A stretch of DNA of 64,000 nt, from assembly GCF_003967595.1 (NCBI RefSeq), contig NZ_BIFW01000002.1, positions 186,001 to 250,000 of the forward strand, read 5' to 3'. Both the position numbers and the translations under genes were made by a program. Of the stretch, positions 9,609 to 19,370 are shown piece after piece. Within the stretch, counting starts at the first letter, position 1; every line of letters begins with the position of its first letter. A model generated the notes under the pieces. The model ran no database searches, was not told the DNA's origin, and worked only from the letters and a program-made list of their open reading frames with translations. This DNA is from Companilactobacillus musae (lineage in GTDB: Bacteria; Bacillota; Bacilli; Lactobacillales; Lactobacillaceae).

Positions 9609-10046
9609 CTATTTAGAAGGTATCTCGATGCTGTCTAAATTCTTATAAACCTTTTCTAATATACTCTCTAGTTGCGATTGTTCCTCAGAAGTAATGCCCT
9701 TAAAAACTACTTCATTACTAGCCTGAAATTCTTTACGAATTTTATCGTAAAGTTCTTTTCCCTTACCAGTAATATTGACGATTTTTCTTCGACCATTTTT
9801 AGGATCCGGTTCTCGAATCACATATCCATGACCTTCAAGTTTTTTCAAAGAACGGGCTATCAATGCACCATCAGACATAGTGATCTCACCAATCTTGTCT
9901 TGAGTACATCCTTCATGCTTATAAATGATCGACAAAATAATACTTTCGATTGAATTGAGTCCTTTATCTTTTAAATAACTGGCCGCAATTCTTCTTTTGA
10001 TCGAAGTAAATTTCATTACAAAACCAATCAAATTATAATCATCCAT
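9609..10046 (-). CDS. MarR-family transcriptional regulator
   Basis: 145 residues with a winged helix-turn-helix: recognition-helix region MSDGALIARSLKKLEGHGYV followed by the wing REPDPKNGRRKIVN. It heads the operon with the efflux pump and DUF4811 gene (26-bp gap), so it most likely represses the pump until a ligand binds. The start has AGGTG eight bases upstream. The intergenic promoter region overlaps the trpS terminator hairpin. Confidence 0.88.
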   Translation of the reverse strand: MDDYNLIGFVMKFTSIKRRIAASYLKDKGLNSIESIILSIIYKHEGCTQDKIGEITMSDGALIARSLKKLEGHGYVIREPDPKNGRRKIVNITGKGKELYDKIRKEFQASNEVVFKGITSEEQSQLESILEKVYKNLDSIEIPSK

Positions 10047-10090
10047 AAATTCACCTCATTTTTTTAAAAAAAACTTTCTTTTTTTAGAAC

Positions 10091-10147
10091 AAAAAATATG
10101 CTACACCCCACTCTTGATAAAATCAAGAGTTAAGTGCAGCATTTTTT
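10091..10147 (-). terminator. Bidirectional-looking terminator downstream of trpS
   Basis: A stem with core ACTCTTGAT/ATCAAGAGT, loop AAA and outer arms pairing AAAAAATATGCT with AGCATTTTTT; T-runs on both strands. It lies 28 bases after the trpS stop. Confidence 0.85.
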
Positions 10148-10175
10148 CAGAAAATTTATTTTTTGTTTTCAGAAA

Positions 10176-11192
10176 TTAATCAAAATAGTTAACGCCAATA
10201 GCTTCTCTAACCTCTGATAATGTTTGATTAGCAACGATATTAGCATTGTCACTACCCTTTTTCAAAATATCATAAACTCCAGGGATATCTTTTTCATATT
10301 CAGCACGTCGGTTACGAATTGGTTCAAGAATTTCTTGCAAAACATCATTTAAATAACGTTTTACTTTAACATCACCCAATCCACCGGCTTGATATTGTTC
10401 TTTTAATTCAGCAATCTTTTCTTTATCAGTTCCAAAAGCATCTAAGTATGTGAATACAGTGTTACCTTCAATTTTACCTGGATCTTCAACGTGGATATGA
10501 TCTGGATCAGTATACATTGACATAACTTTTTTAGTAACTTCATCTGCTGAATCTGATAAATAGATACAATTACCTAATGATTTACTCATCTTAGCATTGC
10601 CATCAATACCAGGTAATCTACCTTGACCTTTAGGTGGAAAATATCCTTCTGGTTCAACTAAAGTATCAACATTATATGTATTATTAAAAGTACGAACAAT
10701 TTCACGAGCTTGTTCCATCATTGGCTCTTGGTCATCACCGACAGGTACTGTATCAGCCTTAAATGCTGTAATATCAGCAGTTTGACTAACTGGGTATGTT
10801 AAAAATCCAGCAGGAATACTTTGTCCAAAACTCTTTTGTTTAATTTCTGACTTAACTGTTGGGTTTCTTTCCAAACGGGAAACAGAAACAAGATCAAGAT
10901 AATACATTGTCAATTCGTTCAAAGCTGGAATTTGTGATTGAACTAAAATATTAGTCTTAGCTGGATCAATCCCAACAGACAAATAATCTAGAGCCACTTG
11001 AATCAAACTATTACGAACTTTTTCAGGATTTCTTGCATTATCAGTAAAAGCTTGCATATCAGCAATCATGATAAACATCTTATATTTGCCTTCATTTTGA
11101 AGTTTTACACGGTTCTTTAACGACCCTAGATAATGACCAATATGTAGTTTTCCTGTGGGACGATCCCCAGTTAAAATTGTATTTGTTTTCAT
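10176..11192 (-). CDS. trpS: Tryptophanyl-tRNA synthetase
   Basis: 338 residues, normal for bacterial TrpRS. A class I synthetase that charges tRNA-Trp with tryptophan. Signatures: HIGH-type motif KLHIGHYLG (about 15-23), the specificity region ADITAFKADTVPVGDDQ and the KMSKS loop (AKMSKSLGN). The start has AGGAGG upstream. A T-box leader lies directly upstream, so expression should respond to uncharged tRNA-Trp. Confidence 0.96.
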   Translation of the reverse strand: MKTNTILTGDRPTGKLHIGHYLGSLKNRVKLQNEGKYKMFIMIADMQAFTDNARNPEKVRNSLIQVALDYLSVGIDPAKTNILVQSQIPALNELTMYYLDLVSVSRLERNPTVKSEIKQKSFGQSIPAGFLTYPVSQTADITAFKADTVPVGDDQEPMMEQAREIVRTFNNTYNVDTLVEPEGYFPPKGQGRLPGIDGNAKMSKSLGNCIYLSDSADEVTKKVMSMYTDPDHIHVEDPGKIEGNTVFTYLDAFGTDKEKIAELKEQYQAGGLGDVKVKRYLNDVLQEILEPIRNRRAEYEKDIPGVYDILKKGSDNANIVANQTLSEVREAIGVNYFD

Positions 11193-11253
11193 GTTTTTCC
11201 TCCTGGATTCATTAATGCAAAGATATTTTGATGGTGGTATAATACCTTTTCAA

Positions 11254-11470
11254 TAAAAAAAGCGTCCTATTGTAATCACAATAGGACGCTTCTGCGTGGT
11301 GCCACCTGTTTTGTAGAATTTCTCTACCACTCTAAGTTATAAGGTGACCACCCATACCATTTCCCAAAACAAGGTTGATAACTTTTTCAGCCATGAAGTT
11401 ATTCTCTGAACCAACTTACTTGAATTAGTACTCAAAAATGTCTATGCTTTAATGTACTCTAATTGCTATT
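11254..11470 (-). promoter_or_regulatory. T-box leader of trpS
   Basis: On the minus strand the element carries the T-box sequence GGTGGCACCACG (11295-11306), which pairs with the tRNA acceptor end. It is followed by a 13-bp GC-containing terminator stem AGCGTCCTATTGT (11261-11290) and seven T. Upstream pairing arms and an AGTA-type bulge (GAGTACTAATTC) fit stem I. A TGG (Trp) triplet occurs in the arm near 11385-11395 and another near 11350, but which is the specifier was not settled. Termination occurs unless uncharged tRNA stabilises the antiterminator. Confidence 0.85.
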
Positions 11471-11513
11471 AGCATAATTAAAAACCGACAAATTGTCAAC
11501 GAGAGGTATTTTA

Positions 11514-13787
11514 ATGACGATCAATCAATCAAAAGCTGAAGAACAACAACGTGTCAATTCAGTTGCAAAAAAAATTGATGAAAAGATTGAGCATGCTGAC
11601 GAAAGCATTGCTCAAGCCCATCAAGAAACACATCGTATTGAACGTAATTACGGTGAAAACACTAAAGTCAATACCACTGAAGTCGATGACCAAATGGAAA
11701 CTAACGCTTCTGTTCAACAACAGAAACAATTGGTTGCTTTAGCGGTCGAAAACGAAAATATTTTAAATGCCAACAAATTAAAACTAGAAAATCTTCAAGG
11801 TTCACCCTACTTTGGAAGAATTGATATTGTAGAAGATGGTGAAGAAGATACCTTATATATTGGAACTTCAACTCTTCAAGATGATGACGGAGAGTTTTTG
11901 ATCTACGACTGGCGCGCACCAATTTCTGGTATTTACTACAATGGTATGTTGGGAAAAGTTCATTATAAAACTCCTAACGGAACTGCTGAGGTAGATCTTA
12001 AGAAAAAACGTCAATTTCAAATTATCCACAATAAGATTAGAAATATGTTTGATACCAACGAAACCGTTGGAGATGAAATCCTGCAATCAGTTTTGAGTGA
12101 ATACAGCGACGAATATTTGAAAAACATTGTCGCCACAATTCAACATGAGCAAAACACTATTATCCGTGATACGCACTCCGATGTCCTCTTAGTACAAGGT
12201 GTTGCGGGTTCTGGTAAAACGTCTGCTATTCTACAACGTGTAGCTTACCTGCTCTACCACAGCCGTACAACGATGACTGCTGACAACATTGTTCTATTCT
12301 CTCCTAACAAACTTTTCAGTAATTATATTTCTGAAGTTCTTCCTAGTTTAGGTGAAAGAAATATGCGTCAGGTTACCCTGAATGAATTTATCGCTCTACG
12401 TTTAAGTGGTGTACAAGTTGAAACACTCTTTGAACGTTATGAAAAAGATGAACGCAATCTTCCAGAAACAACTATCAAGATTCGGTTATATAAAGAAAGT
12501 GGAGAATTCCTTGATACTTTGGAACAACTAGAAGAACAACATCCCGAACATATTCTTCACTTTGAGAACGTAATTTTTGAAGGAAAGCCTTTCTTCACTA
12601 AAGAAGAAATATCAGAAGTCTATGATCATATCAATCATGCTTATCATATTCCTGACCGTTTTCTCAAAACTAAAAACATTTTGATCAAGCGTCTTCAAAA
12701 ACGAATTCACGCTGATAGAAATGAAGATTGGGTTCAAGCTGAAATTGACAATCTTTCTGACGAAGATTTCCAACAAATTATTACAGACCACAATATTGAA
12801 GAATCAACTAATCAACGTGAAATTATTGCTGAAGAATTCTTGCGTGAGCGTTATGCTCCAATTTATAACGCTTTGATTAACAATTACTTTTTCAATCCAT
12901 ATAGGGAATATCTTTTCTTATTAAATGAAATGCCCCAAGATTTAGTTGAAAACGATATTTGGCAAACTATGATCGAATCAATCGATGATCAAATTGAGGC
13001 CCATAGATTAAATCTTAGTGATTCCATAGCTATTCTTTATCTTCGTGATCTAATCACTGATGGTGGTGTTAATCATGCTATTCAACATATCTTTATCGAT
13101 GAAGTTCAAGATTACACCATGGCTCAATTAAAATATATTGGACATGCTTTTCCTAATGCAAAAATGACCCTTCTAGGTGATCGTGCTCAAGATGTTTTAA
13201 CCAGTTCCTATCGTCAAAAAGATCTCGTAACCGAGGTCAACGAACTCTTCAAGAAAAAGAAAATCACTACAATCACCCTTAATCAAAGTTATCGTTCTAC
13301 CGCAGAAATTACTAATTTTGCTACTAAACTATTGCCCAATGGCGATGAAGTAAAAGCCTTTTCCCGTCAAGGAGAAGATCCTGTTATTAAAGTGTTTGAT
13401 GATGACAATTATTATCAAGGATTAAAAGAAACCGCTAAAACACTCAACAAAAAATATGAGACAGTTGCTATCTTGACTCGTAATCAGGCACAGGCAGAAC
13501 AAATTTATACTCATTTCAGCGATGAATCCATCGTTACTTTAGTTGATGCTGATTTTCGTTCAATCCCCAAAGGAATCCTAGTCTTACCTATCTATTTAGC
13601 CAAGGGATTAGAATTTGATGCGGTTATTGGACACGATATTTCAGCGACTAACTACCCTGATCAACGTAGTGTGGACGTTCTCTATACAATTTGTACTAGA
13701 GCTATGCATAGTTTAACTTTATGTGTAGATAAGGAAATATCACCGCTTTTAAGTAAAGAACCAGCAACCCTTATTTCCGAAAAATAG
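11514..13787 (+). CDS. helD: HelD-like UvrD/Rep-family ATPase
   Basis: About 757 residues. Superfamily 1 ATPase: N-terminal coiled-coil arm (EEQQRVNSVAKKIDEKIEHADESI), Walker A QGVAGSGKTSAILQ (about 225), helicase motif II FIDEVQDYT, motif IV LLGDRAQ, motif IV/V SYRST and motif VI IYLAKGLEFDAVIG. The layout and RVAYLLYH after Walker A fit HelD, which clears stalled RNA polymerase from DNA and nucleic acids. The start at 11514 with GAGAGGT upstream is preferred over a TTG at 11493. It stands alone, with a terminator at 13801-13877. Confidence 0.85.
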   Translation: MTINQSKAEEQQRVNSVAKKIDEKIEHADESIAQAHQETHRIERNYGENTKVNTTEVDDQMETNASVQQQKQLVALAVENENILNANKLKLENLQGSPYFGRIDIVEDGEEDTLYIGTSTLQDDDGEFLIYDWRAPISGIYYNGMLGKVHYKTPNGTAEVDLKKKRQFQIIHNKIRNMFDTNETVGDEILQSVLSEYSDEYLKNIVATIQHEQNTIIRDTHSDVLLVQGVAGSGKTSAILQRVAYLLYHSRTTMTADNIVLFSPNKLFSNYISEVLPSLGERNMRQVTLNEFIALRLSGVQVETLFERYEKDERNLPETTIKIRLYKESGEFLDTLEQLEEQHPEHILHFENVIFEGKPFFTKEEISEVYDHINHAYHIPDRFLKTKNILIKRLQKRIHADRNEDWVQAEIDNLSDEDFQQIITDHNIEESTNQREIIAEEFLRERYAPIYNALINNYFFNPYREYLFLLNEMPQDLVENDIWQTMIESIDDQIEAHRLNLSDSIAILYLRDLITDGGVNHAIQHIFIDEVQDYTMAQLKYIGHAFPNAKMTLLGDRAQDVLTSSYRQKDLVTEVNELFKKKKITTITLNQSYRSTAEITNFATKLLPNGDEVKAFSRQGEDPVIKVFDDDNYYQGLKETAKTLNKKYETVAILTRNQAQAEQIYTHFSDESIVTLVDADFRSIPKGILVLPIYLAKGLEFDAVIGHDISATNYPDQRSVDVLYTICTRAMHSLTLCVDKEISPLLSKEPATLISEK

Positions 13788-13800
13788 AAAACAAAATCTA

Positions 13801-13877
13801 AAAAAGAACAGTATCTATATAAGAAGTATTCCAGGTAGAGAAATATCTGAAACTTCCAATAGACACTGTTCTTTTTT
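13801..13877. terminator. Bidirectional terminator of the AAAAAGAACA repeat type
   Basis: AAAAAGAACAGT pairs with ACTGTTCTTTTTT, plus an inner ATCTAT/ATAGA. It sits between convergent genes and resembles the element at 16014-16086. Confidence 0.8.
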
Positions 13878-13948
13878 AATATTTAAAATTTAAAACTAAA
13901 AGTCCGAAACAGCTTTGCACCGTACCCAAACTTAGAAAGATTCGTTTA

Positions 13949-14614
13949 TTAAATAATTATTGTTCCAACCGCTGCACTGATCATGGCAACAAATATAGCC
14001 ATTTTTTCATCTTTAGTATATAAGTAGGTCAAAGCGTAACACCAGCCTAAAGCCATCATCATCAAGAATTGAATCACTGAACCTGGCAAGCTGATCAAAC
14101 CAGCAACAACGCCACTCAATAAAATACCCATAATGGCACTGTATGCAGAACTCTTTCTAAAGAAGTAGTTAAAGAAGAATCCTGTTTGAACCAACTGCTG
14201 CTGAATAGCAATGATAAAGACATTAGCAATCATATTGAAAACAAATACATTTTGATCTGAACTCAGAATATCATCATTTTGAAAACTAGGTAATTTACCA
14301 GTAACTTGCAAATAACTTACCATAATTCTCAATAAACAAACTAAAATGATCATCAAACTGACTAATCCAATATTTGAAACCAATGAATAAACAAAACCTT
14401 CGGCCGTATCTGAAAATGACCTTTCTTCACGAATATATTTTCTAATCATTAAGAATAACGTAATAAGACCAACTACAAAAAAGGCAACTACCATCAGGGT
14501 ATCTAAGCCCTTTTTATTTGCCGAATTGTTTTTCAACATCAACGTAGCAATAGAAAAAACAATCCAAATTATATATCTAACAAAATCTGTTCCAGGGGAT
14601 TCTCCTACGCGCAT
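13949..14614 (-). CDS. CPBP-like membrane protein with degenerate active site
   Basis: 221 residues, about seven hydrophobic helices. The C-terminal part has the shape of CPBP (CAAX/bacteriocin-processing) intramembrane proteases: a motif-1-like stretch IAIQQQLVQTGFFFNYFF and a motif-2-like stretch VVAGLISLPGSVIQFLMMMALGWCYAL. The usual Glu-Glu pair (EExxxR) is replaced by Gln-Gln and the expected His of motif 2 by Ser, so proteolysis is unlikely. The ATG at 14614 has GGAAGAAG seven bases upstream; the in-frame TTG at 14629 is less good. Role unknown; a non-catalytic relative or immunity-type protein is possible. Confidence 0.6.
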   Translation of the reverse strand: MRVGESPGTDFVRYIIWIVFSIATLMLKNNSANKKGLDTLMVVAFFVVGLITLFLMIRKYIREERSFSDTAEGFVYSLVSNIGLVSLMIILVCLLRIMVSYLQVTGKLPSFQNDDILSSDQNVFVFNMIANVFIIAIQQQLVQTGFFFNYFFRKSSAYSAIMGILLSGVVAGLISLPGSVIQFLMMMALGWCYALTYLYTKDEKMAIFVAMISAAVGTIII

Positions 14615-14726
14615 AATAACTTCTTCCAATCCATAATTTTACTTTGTCATTATATCATATGCCAATACTTCATTTTCATGCCGTTTTCAACTATTATTAA
14701 TAGAGTATTTATGGAGGGATTTTTTA

Positions 14727-15797
14727 ATGAATAAAAACCATCGTATTTTCTATCTTGATTTTATCCGTGTTATCGCTATTTTTTTGGTTATTTTCATTCA
14801 CGTTTCCGCAATCGATACGACTTTAAATATCGGTTCCGGTCAGTGGCAAATAACTAAAATTTTAAACTATTTAGCACATATTAGTGTGCCTGTTTTCTTT
14901 ATGATTTCTGGATCTTTACTGCTCAATAGTAAAAAGACTACTTCTTTAGGCTACACTTGGAAGCAAAGGATTCCTCGAGTAACGATTCCCTTTGTTGCTT
15001 GGTCGATCATTTCACCAATCGTAGTCGGAGTTTACGCACATTCATTATCACTACACAATGTTTTAACCGTAGTAAAAACAATTCTTTATCAACCAACATC
15101 CCCAACTCTTTGGTTCATGTACCCTTTGATAGGAATTTATATTTTATCACCCGTTATCAAAACATTTGTCGATAATGCTTCGACCGAAATGTTAGTTTAT
15201 GTAACTGGTATCTGGTTAGTGACATGTTCGTTGATTCCATCAATAGCCGTCATGTTACCAAAAAACTTCGAACATCTTTTGGAACTTTCACCAATAGCTA
15301 ACTTCTTCTTAGTTGGTGGTTTCACTGGTTACTTTATTTTGGGATATTTATTAACCAAGGTTAAAATAAAAAATTTTAACAATATTATTCTTTTACTTGT
15401 CTTTTTAATTTTCGGTATTGGTGGAAATTTTGTATCAGAAATTTTCCCCAAAATCTTTGATGCTAATAATGGTTACTATGTAACTTCAATTTTTATTCCC
15501 ATCATGTCAGTAGCAGCTTTTATCCTATTACAAAAATGGGGTAGCAAAATTAAAAGCAAAGCAACTATTAAAGCTTTTGAATTTCTATCTCCACTAGTCT
15601 TTGGAGTTTATTTAATTCATAACCTTCTGATTCTTTACGTAGAACCTTGGTTTATGAATCATGTAGCTATTCATGGCTTGGCAGCAACTTTCCTACGTTA
15701 TATTGTCGTTGTGATTTTATCAATCATTATTATTTGGATTTTGAATTTGATCCCTGGAGTTAATTATTTATTAACTGGTAATTCTAGGAAAAAATAA
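14727..15797 (+). CDS. Acyltransferase 3 family membrane protein
   Basis: 356 residues, about ten membrane helices. The N-terminus RIFYLDFIRVIAIFLVIFIHVS carries the family's catalytic-type His, and VPVFFMISGSLLL is the second conserved stretch. These enzymes transfer acyl groups (often acetyl) to extracellular sugars or cell-wall polymers. It lacks the SGNH domain of OatA, so it is a stand-alone acyltransferase acting on an unknown glycan. GGAGGG lies eight bases before the ATG. Transcription appears monocistronic and ends at the hairpin repeat 15823-15883. Confidence 0.85.
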   Translation: MNKNHRIFYLDFIRVIAIFLVIFIHVSAIDTTLNIGSGQWQITKILNYLAHISVPVFFMISGSLLLNSKKTTSLGYTWKQRIPRVTIPFVAWSIISPIVVGVYAHSLSLHNVLTVVKTILYQPTSPTLWFMYPLIGIYILSPVIKTFVDNASTEMLVYVTGIWLVTCSLIPSIAVMLPKNFEHLLELSPIANFFLVGGFTGYFILGYLLTKVKIKNFNNIILLLVFLIFGIGGNFVSEIFPKIFDANNGYYVTSIFIPIMSVAAFILLQKWGSKIKSKATIKAFEFLSPLVFGVYLIHNLLILYVEPWFMNHVAIHGLAATFLRYIVVVILSIIIIWILNLIPGVNYLLTGNSRKK

Positions 15798-15806
15798 TTG
15801 TTTAAT

Positions 15807-15883
15807 AAGGATGCCGTCCTCCGCAACAAAGAAAATGGGCTGGAACGTAGTGGGCACGACTTGGAGCCCATTTTTTTTGTTGC
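15807..15883 (+). repeat. Intergenic hairpin repeat, short copy, acting as terminator
   Basis: Bases 15807-15868 repeat 1581-1643. Here the element closes as a compact hairpin: GCAACAAAGAAAATGGGCT (15823-15841) pairs with AGCCCATTTTTTTTGTTGC (15865-15883) with one mismatch, ending in T, just after the acyltransferase stop. The rest of the 15798-16104 gap holds the element at 16014-16086 and no visible gene. Confidence 0.75.
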
Positions 15884-16013
15884 TCCGGACTAGTGTTTTG
15901 TTACTTAGCTATTTGTAACTCTAAATGTAAAAAAGGTTTAGAGTTTTAATCGCCTATCCTATATGGAATTAAAGATTTCATATACCGCAAATTTAATTAA
16001 TAATACTAGAAAC

Positions 16014-16086
16014 AAAAAGAACAATATCTATTGAAAAATTCAGGCACTTTTATACCTTGAATGCTCAATAGTTATTGTTCTTTTTT
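16014..16086. terminator. Bidirectional terminator, second AAAAAGAACA element
   Basis: AAAAAGAACAATA pairs with TATTGTTCTTTTTT and inner TCTATTGA with TCAATAG. It separates the convergent acyltransferase and LPXTG genes. Confidence 0.8.
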
Positions 16087-16104
16087 GTTGAAAATTTAGA
16101 TTTC

Positions 16105-17883
16105 TTAATCTTCTTTTTTAATTCTAGTTGTCTTCAAAATGAAAGCAAAGGCTGCCATAATTACACCAATAATAGTTGCTAAAGTTCCAGTTGTTTCACC
16201 AGTTTGTGGCAATGTACCAGAATTTGAATTAGATGCTTGTGAACCATTGCTACTTCCATTAACGTTTGATAACAAACCTTCTTCTAAGCCATTGTTAGGA
16301 ACAGTACTCTCTGAACCACCGTTAGTAATCAAATTATCTTCGTTGCCAATATCATCGGTTTCATCAGTATTGTTATCTTCTGTAGATTCATTGGATTCGT
16401 TGTTATCCTCTGATTCATTGGCGTCTTCATCGTCGTCATCTTCGGTATTATTATCTTCTTCATTACCGTTATCACCAGTATCAGGTTTTTCAGCTTCGGA
16501 ACCACCATCAACTTCGATCAAATCACCAGTATCAGGATCAATATCTTCTTCAACCTCTTCCTCATCGGGATTTTCGATATTGCCACCATTATTCTCTTCT
16601 TCACCAGGTAAGTCTGGCAATTCACCGGGGATAGTAATTGGTCTTTCAAATTCTGTATCAGTCTTAGTATCGTCATCTTGTAGATCCCATCTGTGGGTTT
16701 CTGCATTGACAATTACTTTATCGGCTACAATATTACCATCAAGGTTTTGATTAACGACAACCGTTGCCTTTGGTGCTAGGACACTACCTTGGAATGGTCT
16801 ATCAATATTGACTTGACCGTCATAAAGTTTGTCACTGGCAGTACTGTCATAGAAATTCCATAACAAGTGGTTATCATCAAAATATTCTGTTTCTTGATTA
16901 GGACGTTCGACATTATTGTTAGAATCACCATCGTTATAAATCAATTTGATCTGTGAATTAACATCATAAGGATCTTGTCCCTTAGTATCAACATTGATAA
17001 TTATAGTAGTTCCCCCCTGATCGGCGGACAAACCATAAATAGTCAATGGTGTATTAGCATTCAAAACATCGGCATCTAAATTAATAACAATTTTATTATC
17101 AGCTGTTGGTTGATAATGTTCTAGGTTGATAACACGTTGATTTTGATCAGGAAAATCACTGTTTTTAACAGTAACTTGTGGATCTTGATTAGCTAAACTA
17201 TTAGATTTGCTTTCTAACTTATTGAAATAAGTTGAAAAATCAATATATTTATTACCATCTTTGTCTTGATAAGTTTCATCTTTAGTCAAATGATCAATAT
17301 CGGTACCATCAACATTAGTACGATTAGGATTGGTTACATTAACATCGTTATCTTCACCAAAGATAACCTTATTGTCACGACTATCTGTCTTATTTACAAA
17401 AGAACTATTAGACATTTTAGTATGATTTTGAACATAAGAAATATCCTTATTAACATGTCCTTCATGAACATTAGTCCCAAAATTAACATTTCCGTGCAGT
17501 GTACCAACAGCAACATTACCGTTAGTATGTGCATTCAATGTAGCTTCGTTAGCAAAAACATGAAAATTAGAAGCATAACCTAGTTGGTTATCGCCTTCAT
17601 TTGAAAAATCATCACTAACATTTCCACCATCTTGAACATCACTATTTGCAGACTGTGTAATGGCACTTTGTGCGCCAGCTTGTGTTGTAGCCCCCTCGTT
17701 GGCAGTTGTTGTAACACTACCCAAGCTATCGTTTGTCGTAGAATTTTCCACTGCTGTTGTACTATCAGCTGAACCTTGGTCAGTTGTAGCATCAGCATGA
17801 ACTGTTGTGCACATTCCAGTTAAAACTAATGTACTAACAGCAACACACGATAATGCCCATTCTTTTCCCTTTTTCATCAACAT
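16105..17883 (-). CDS. LPXTG cell-wall-anchored protein with choice-of-anchor-A domain
   Basis: 592 residues: signal peptide (to about VHADATTDQ), Thr/Ala-rich linker, a long beta-rich domain (about 100-405) with the choice-of-anchor-A hallmarks HLLWNFYDS, FQGSVLAPKATVVV, LDGNIVADKV and ETHRWD, then an acidic Asp/Glu/Asn-rich stalk (about 425-545), and a sortase signal LPQTG (558-562) followed by a membrane helix and RIKKED tail. It is exported and covalently linked to peptidoglycan by sortase A. Likely adhesin; ligand unknown. The acidic stalk is coded by GAT/GAA/AAC repeats prone to length change. Confidence 0.88.
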   Translation of the reverse strand: MLMKKGKEWALSCVAVSTLVLTGMCTTVHADATTDQGSADSTTAVENSTTNDSLGSVTTTANEGATTQAGAQSAITQSANSDVQDGGNVSDDFSNEGDNQLGYASNFHVFANEATLNAHTNGNVAVGTLHGNVNFGTNVHEGHVNKDISYVQNHTKMSNSSFVNKTDSRDNKVIFGEDNDVNVTNPNRTNVDGTDIDHLTKDETYQDKDGNKYIDFSTYFNKLESKSNSLANQDPQVTVKNSDFPDQNQRVINLEHYQPTADNKIVINLDADVLNANTPLTIYGLSADQGGTTIIINVDTKGQDPYDVNSQIKLIYNDGDSNNNVERPNQETEYFDDNHLLWNFYDSTASDKLYDGQVNIDRPFQGSVLAPKATVVVNQNLDGNIVADKVIVNAETHRWDLQDDDTKTDTEFERPITIPGELPDLPGEEENNGGNIENPDEEEVEEDIDPDTGDLIEVDGGSEAEKPDTGDNGNEEDNNTEDDDDEDANESEDNNESNESTEDNNTDETDDIGNEDNLITNGGSESTVPNNGLEEGLLSNVNGSSNGSQASNSNSGTLPQTGETTGTLATIIGVIMAAFAFILKTTRIKKED

Positions 17884-17993
17884 AATTAACTAAATCTCCC
17901 TCATAAATTTAGAATAATTATTATCTAGGAACAAATCAGGTAATAATTTTATTTATGAAAATTATTACGCTACTCCAGACCATTGTCAAATGA

Positions 17994-19184
17994 CTATTTA
18001 TTTATTTTTTTATGATTATTATTAAGTTTATATGTCATAAAAACAGCCACTAATAATGCTATTACAGCAAATATACTAATACCTGAAAAACCAATTTTTG
18101 AGTACATTATAGCTCCAAAACCTGACCCTAACGTTAAACCCAAATATAAAAAGGAACTATTAAAAGACATTATCGTTGAACGATTTTGAGGTACTACATT
18201 TACAATATAGGTCGTTAATGAAGTAACGCCGATTCCTTGTGCCAAAGCCAGTAAAACTAGGCAACCAATTACAATTATCAAATTATTATTAAAAATAACT
18301 ATCATCAAAATAAAGATTGCTGATAATAAACCATTAATAATGACACTTTTCATAGCTCCTAAATGTGAAATAAAATACCCTCCACAAAAGCTGGCCAAAA
18401 AGTTACTTAATCCATAGGCAATAAAAACCATTCCTATTTGAGCTGTATTCAAATAAAACTGTAAATTCAAAAAAGTTCCTAAAAAAGTATAGATAGTATA
18501 AAAACCAAACATCCAAACTAAATTAATCAACAATGCTGGTATGGCCTTTTTAGAAAACCAAAGATTCTTAAAGCTTTGAAGATATTTCAAATCAGATTTT
18601 GTCGAAGATTTCATTTCAGGAATCACAGCTAACAATATAGGAAACACTACTAAGGTCAATCCACCAGATCCCCAAAACGCCATATGCCAATTTGATAATT
18701 GAGATAACCCTGTACCTAAGGGTACGCCAATAGCAATTGATAAGGATAAGGCTGACATAACAATTCCCATAACAACGTTCATTTTTTTATCATGAAAATA
18801 ATCTCCAATTGTTGCCCATATATTGGGCATCGTCAAAGCAGCACCTAATCCAGCAATAGCTCTAAAACAATAAAATCCAAAAATATTCTCGGCCACAGCG
18901 CATAAAAAACTTCCTATTAGAAAAATAGTAATACCTAAACTAAGTAACATTTTTCTATTAAACTTATCTCCTAAGGGACCAAAAAAAGGCGAGCCAATGG
19001 CATAACAAAGAGCATATATTGTTACCGATAATGCCGCCTGTCTTACAGTAACTTTAAAATCTGTCTCAATAGCAGGTAGCAAAGGTGAAATAATAAAAGA
19101 ATCAGCACCGATAACAAAAACAATTAGAAATAGTCCCACGATCATCATTAAATCACGTCTTCTAAAACTTAATTTATTATTCAT
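17994..19184 (-). CDS. MFS transporter (DHA1-like)
   Basis: About 396 residues with 12 membrane helices; motif A LGDKFNRKMLL after helix 2 and a motif-C-like stretch GVPLGTGLSQ. It resembles AraJ/YdhP-type drug or sugar efflux proteins. The ATG at 19184 has GGAAAGAAG upstream; the in-frame TTG at 19190 is less likely. It is divergent from an HxlR-type regulator, which probably controls it. Substrate unknown. Confidence 0.85.
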   Translation of the reverse strand: MNNKLSFRRRDLMMIVGLFLIVFVIGADSFIISPLLPAIETDFKVTVRQAALSVTIYALCYAIGSPFFGPLGDKFNRKMLLSLGITIFLIGSFLCAVAENIFGFYCFRAIAGLGAALTMPNIWATIGDYFHDKKMNVVMGIVMSALSLSIAIGVPLGTGLSQLSNWHMAFWGSGGLTLVVFPILLAVIPEMKSSTKSDLKYLQSFKNLWFSKKAIPALLINLVWMFGFYTIYTFLGTFLNLQFYLNTAQIGMVFIAYGLSNFLASFCGGYFISHLGAMKSVIINGLLSAIFILMIVIFNNNLIIVIGCLVLLALAQGIGVTSLTTYIVNVVPQNRSTIMSFNSSFLYLGLTLGSGFGAIMYSKIGFSGISIFAVIALLVAVFMTYKLNNNHKKINK

Positions 19185-19310
19185 TATCAAAACTTCTTTC
19201 CATAATTAATTCATCTGAAATATAAATCATTAATAAAAAACTACAAGACGAGAATTTAATAATACTTAGTATCAAACAATTCCCTTATTGCATTTTCAAA
19301 TATTAGTCAA

Positions 19311-19325
19311 CACCTTAACAAGGTG
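19311..19325. promoter_or_regulatory. Candidate operator between MFS and HxlR genes
   Basis: CACCTTAACAAGGTG is a perfect 6-bp inverted repeat with a 3-base spacer, directly upstream of a TACAAT (19327-19332) that could be the -10 box of the regulator gene. Its place in a divergent intergenic region suggests a binding site for the HxlR protein. Confidence 0.45.
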
Positions 19326-19370
19326 CTACAATCCTCTTAAAAGCAAGGTTTTATCATGGAGGTTACGCTT

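Noticed and set aside
16139-16750. Plus-strand frame rich in Ser/Val opposite the LPXTG gene
   Set aside because: Antisense of the acidic GAT/GAA repeat region; low complexity and no start signal.
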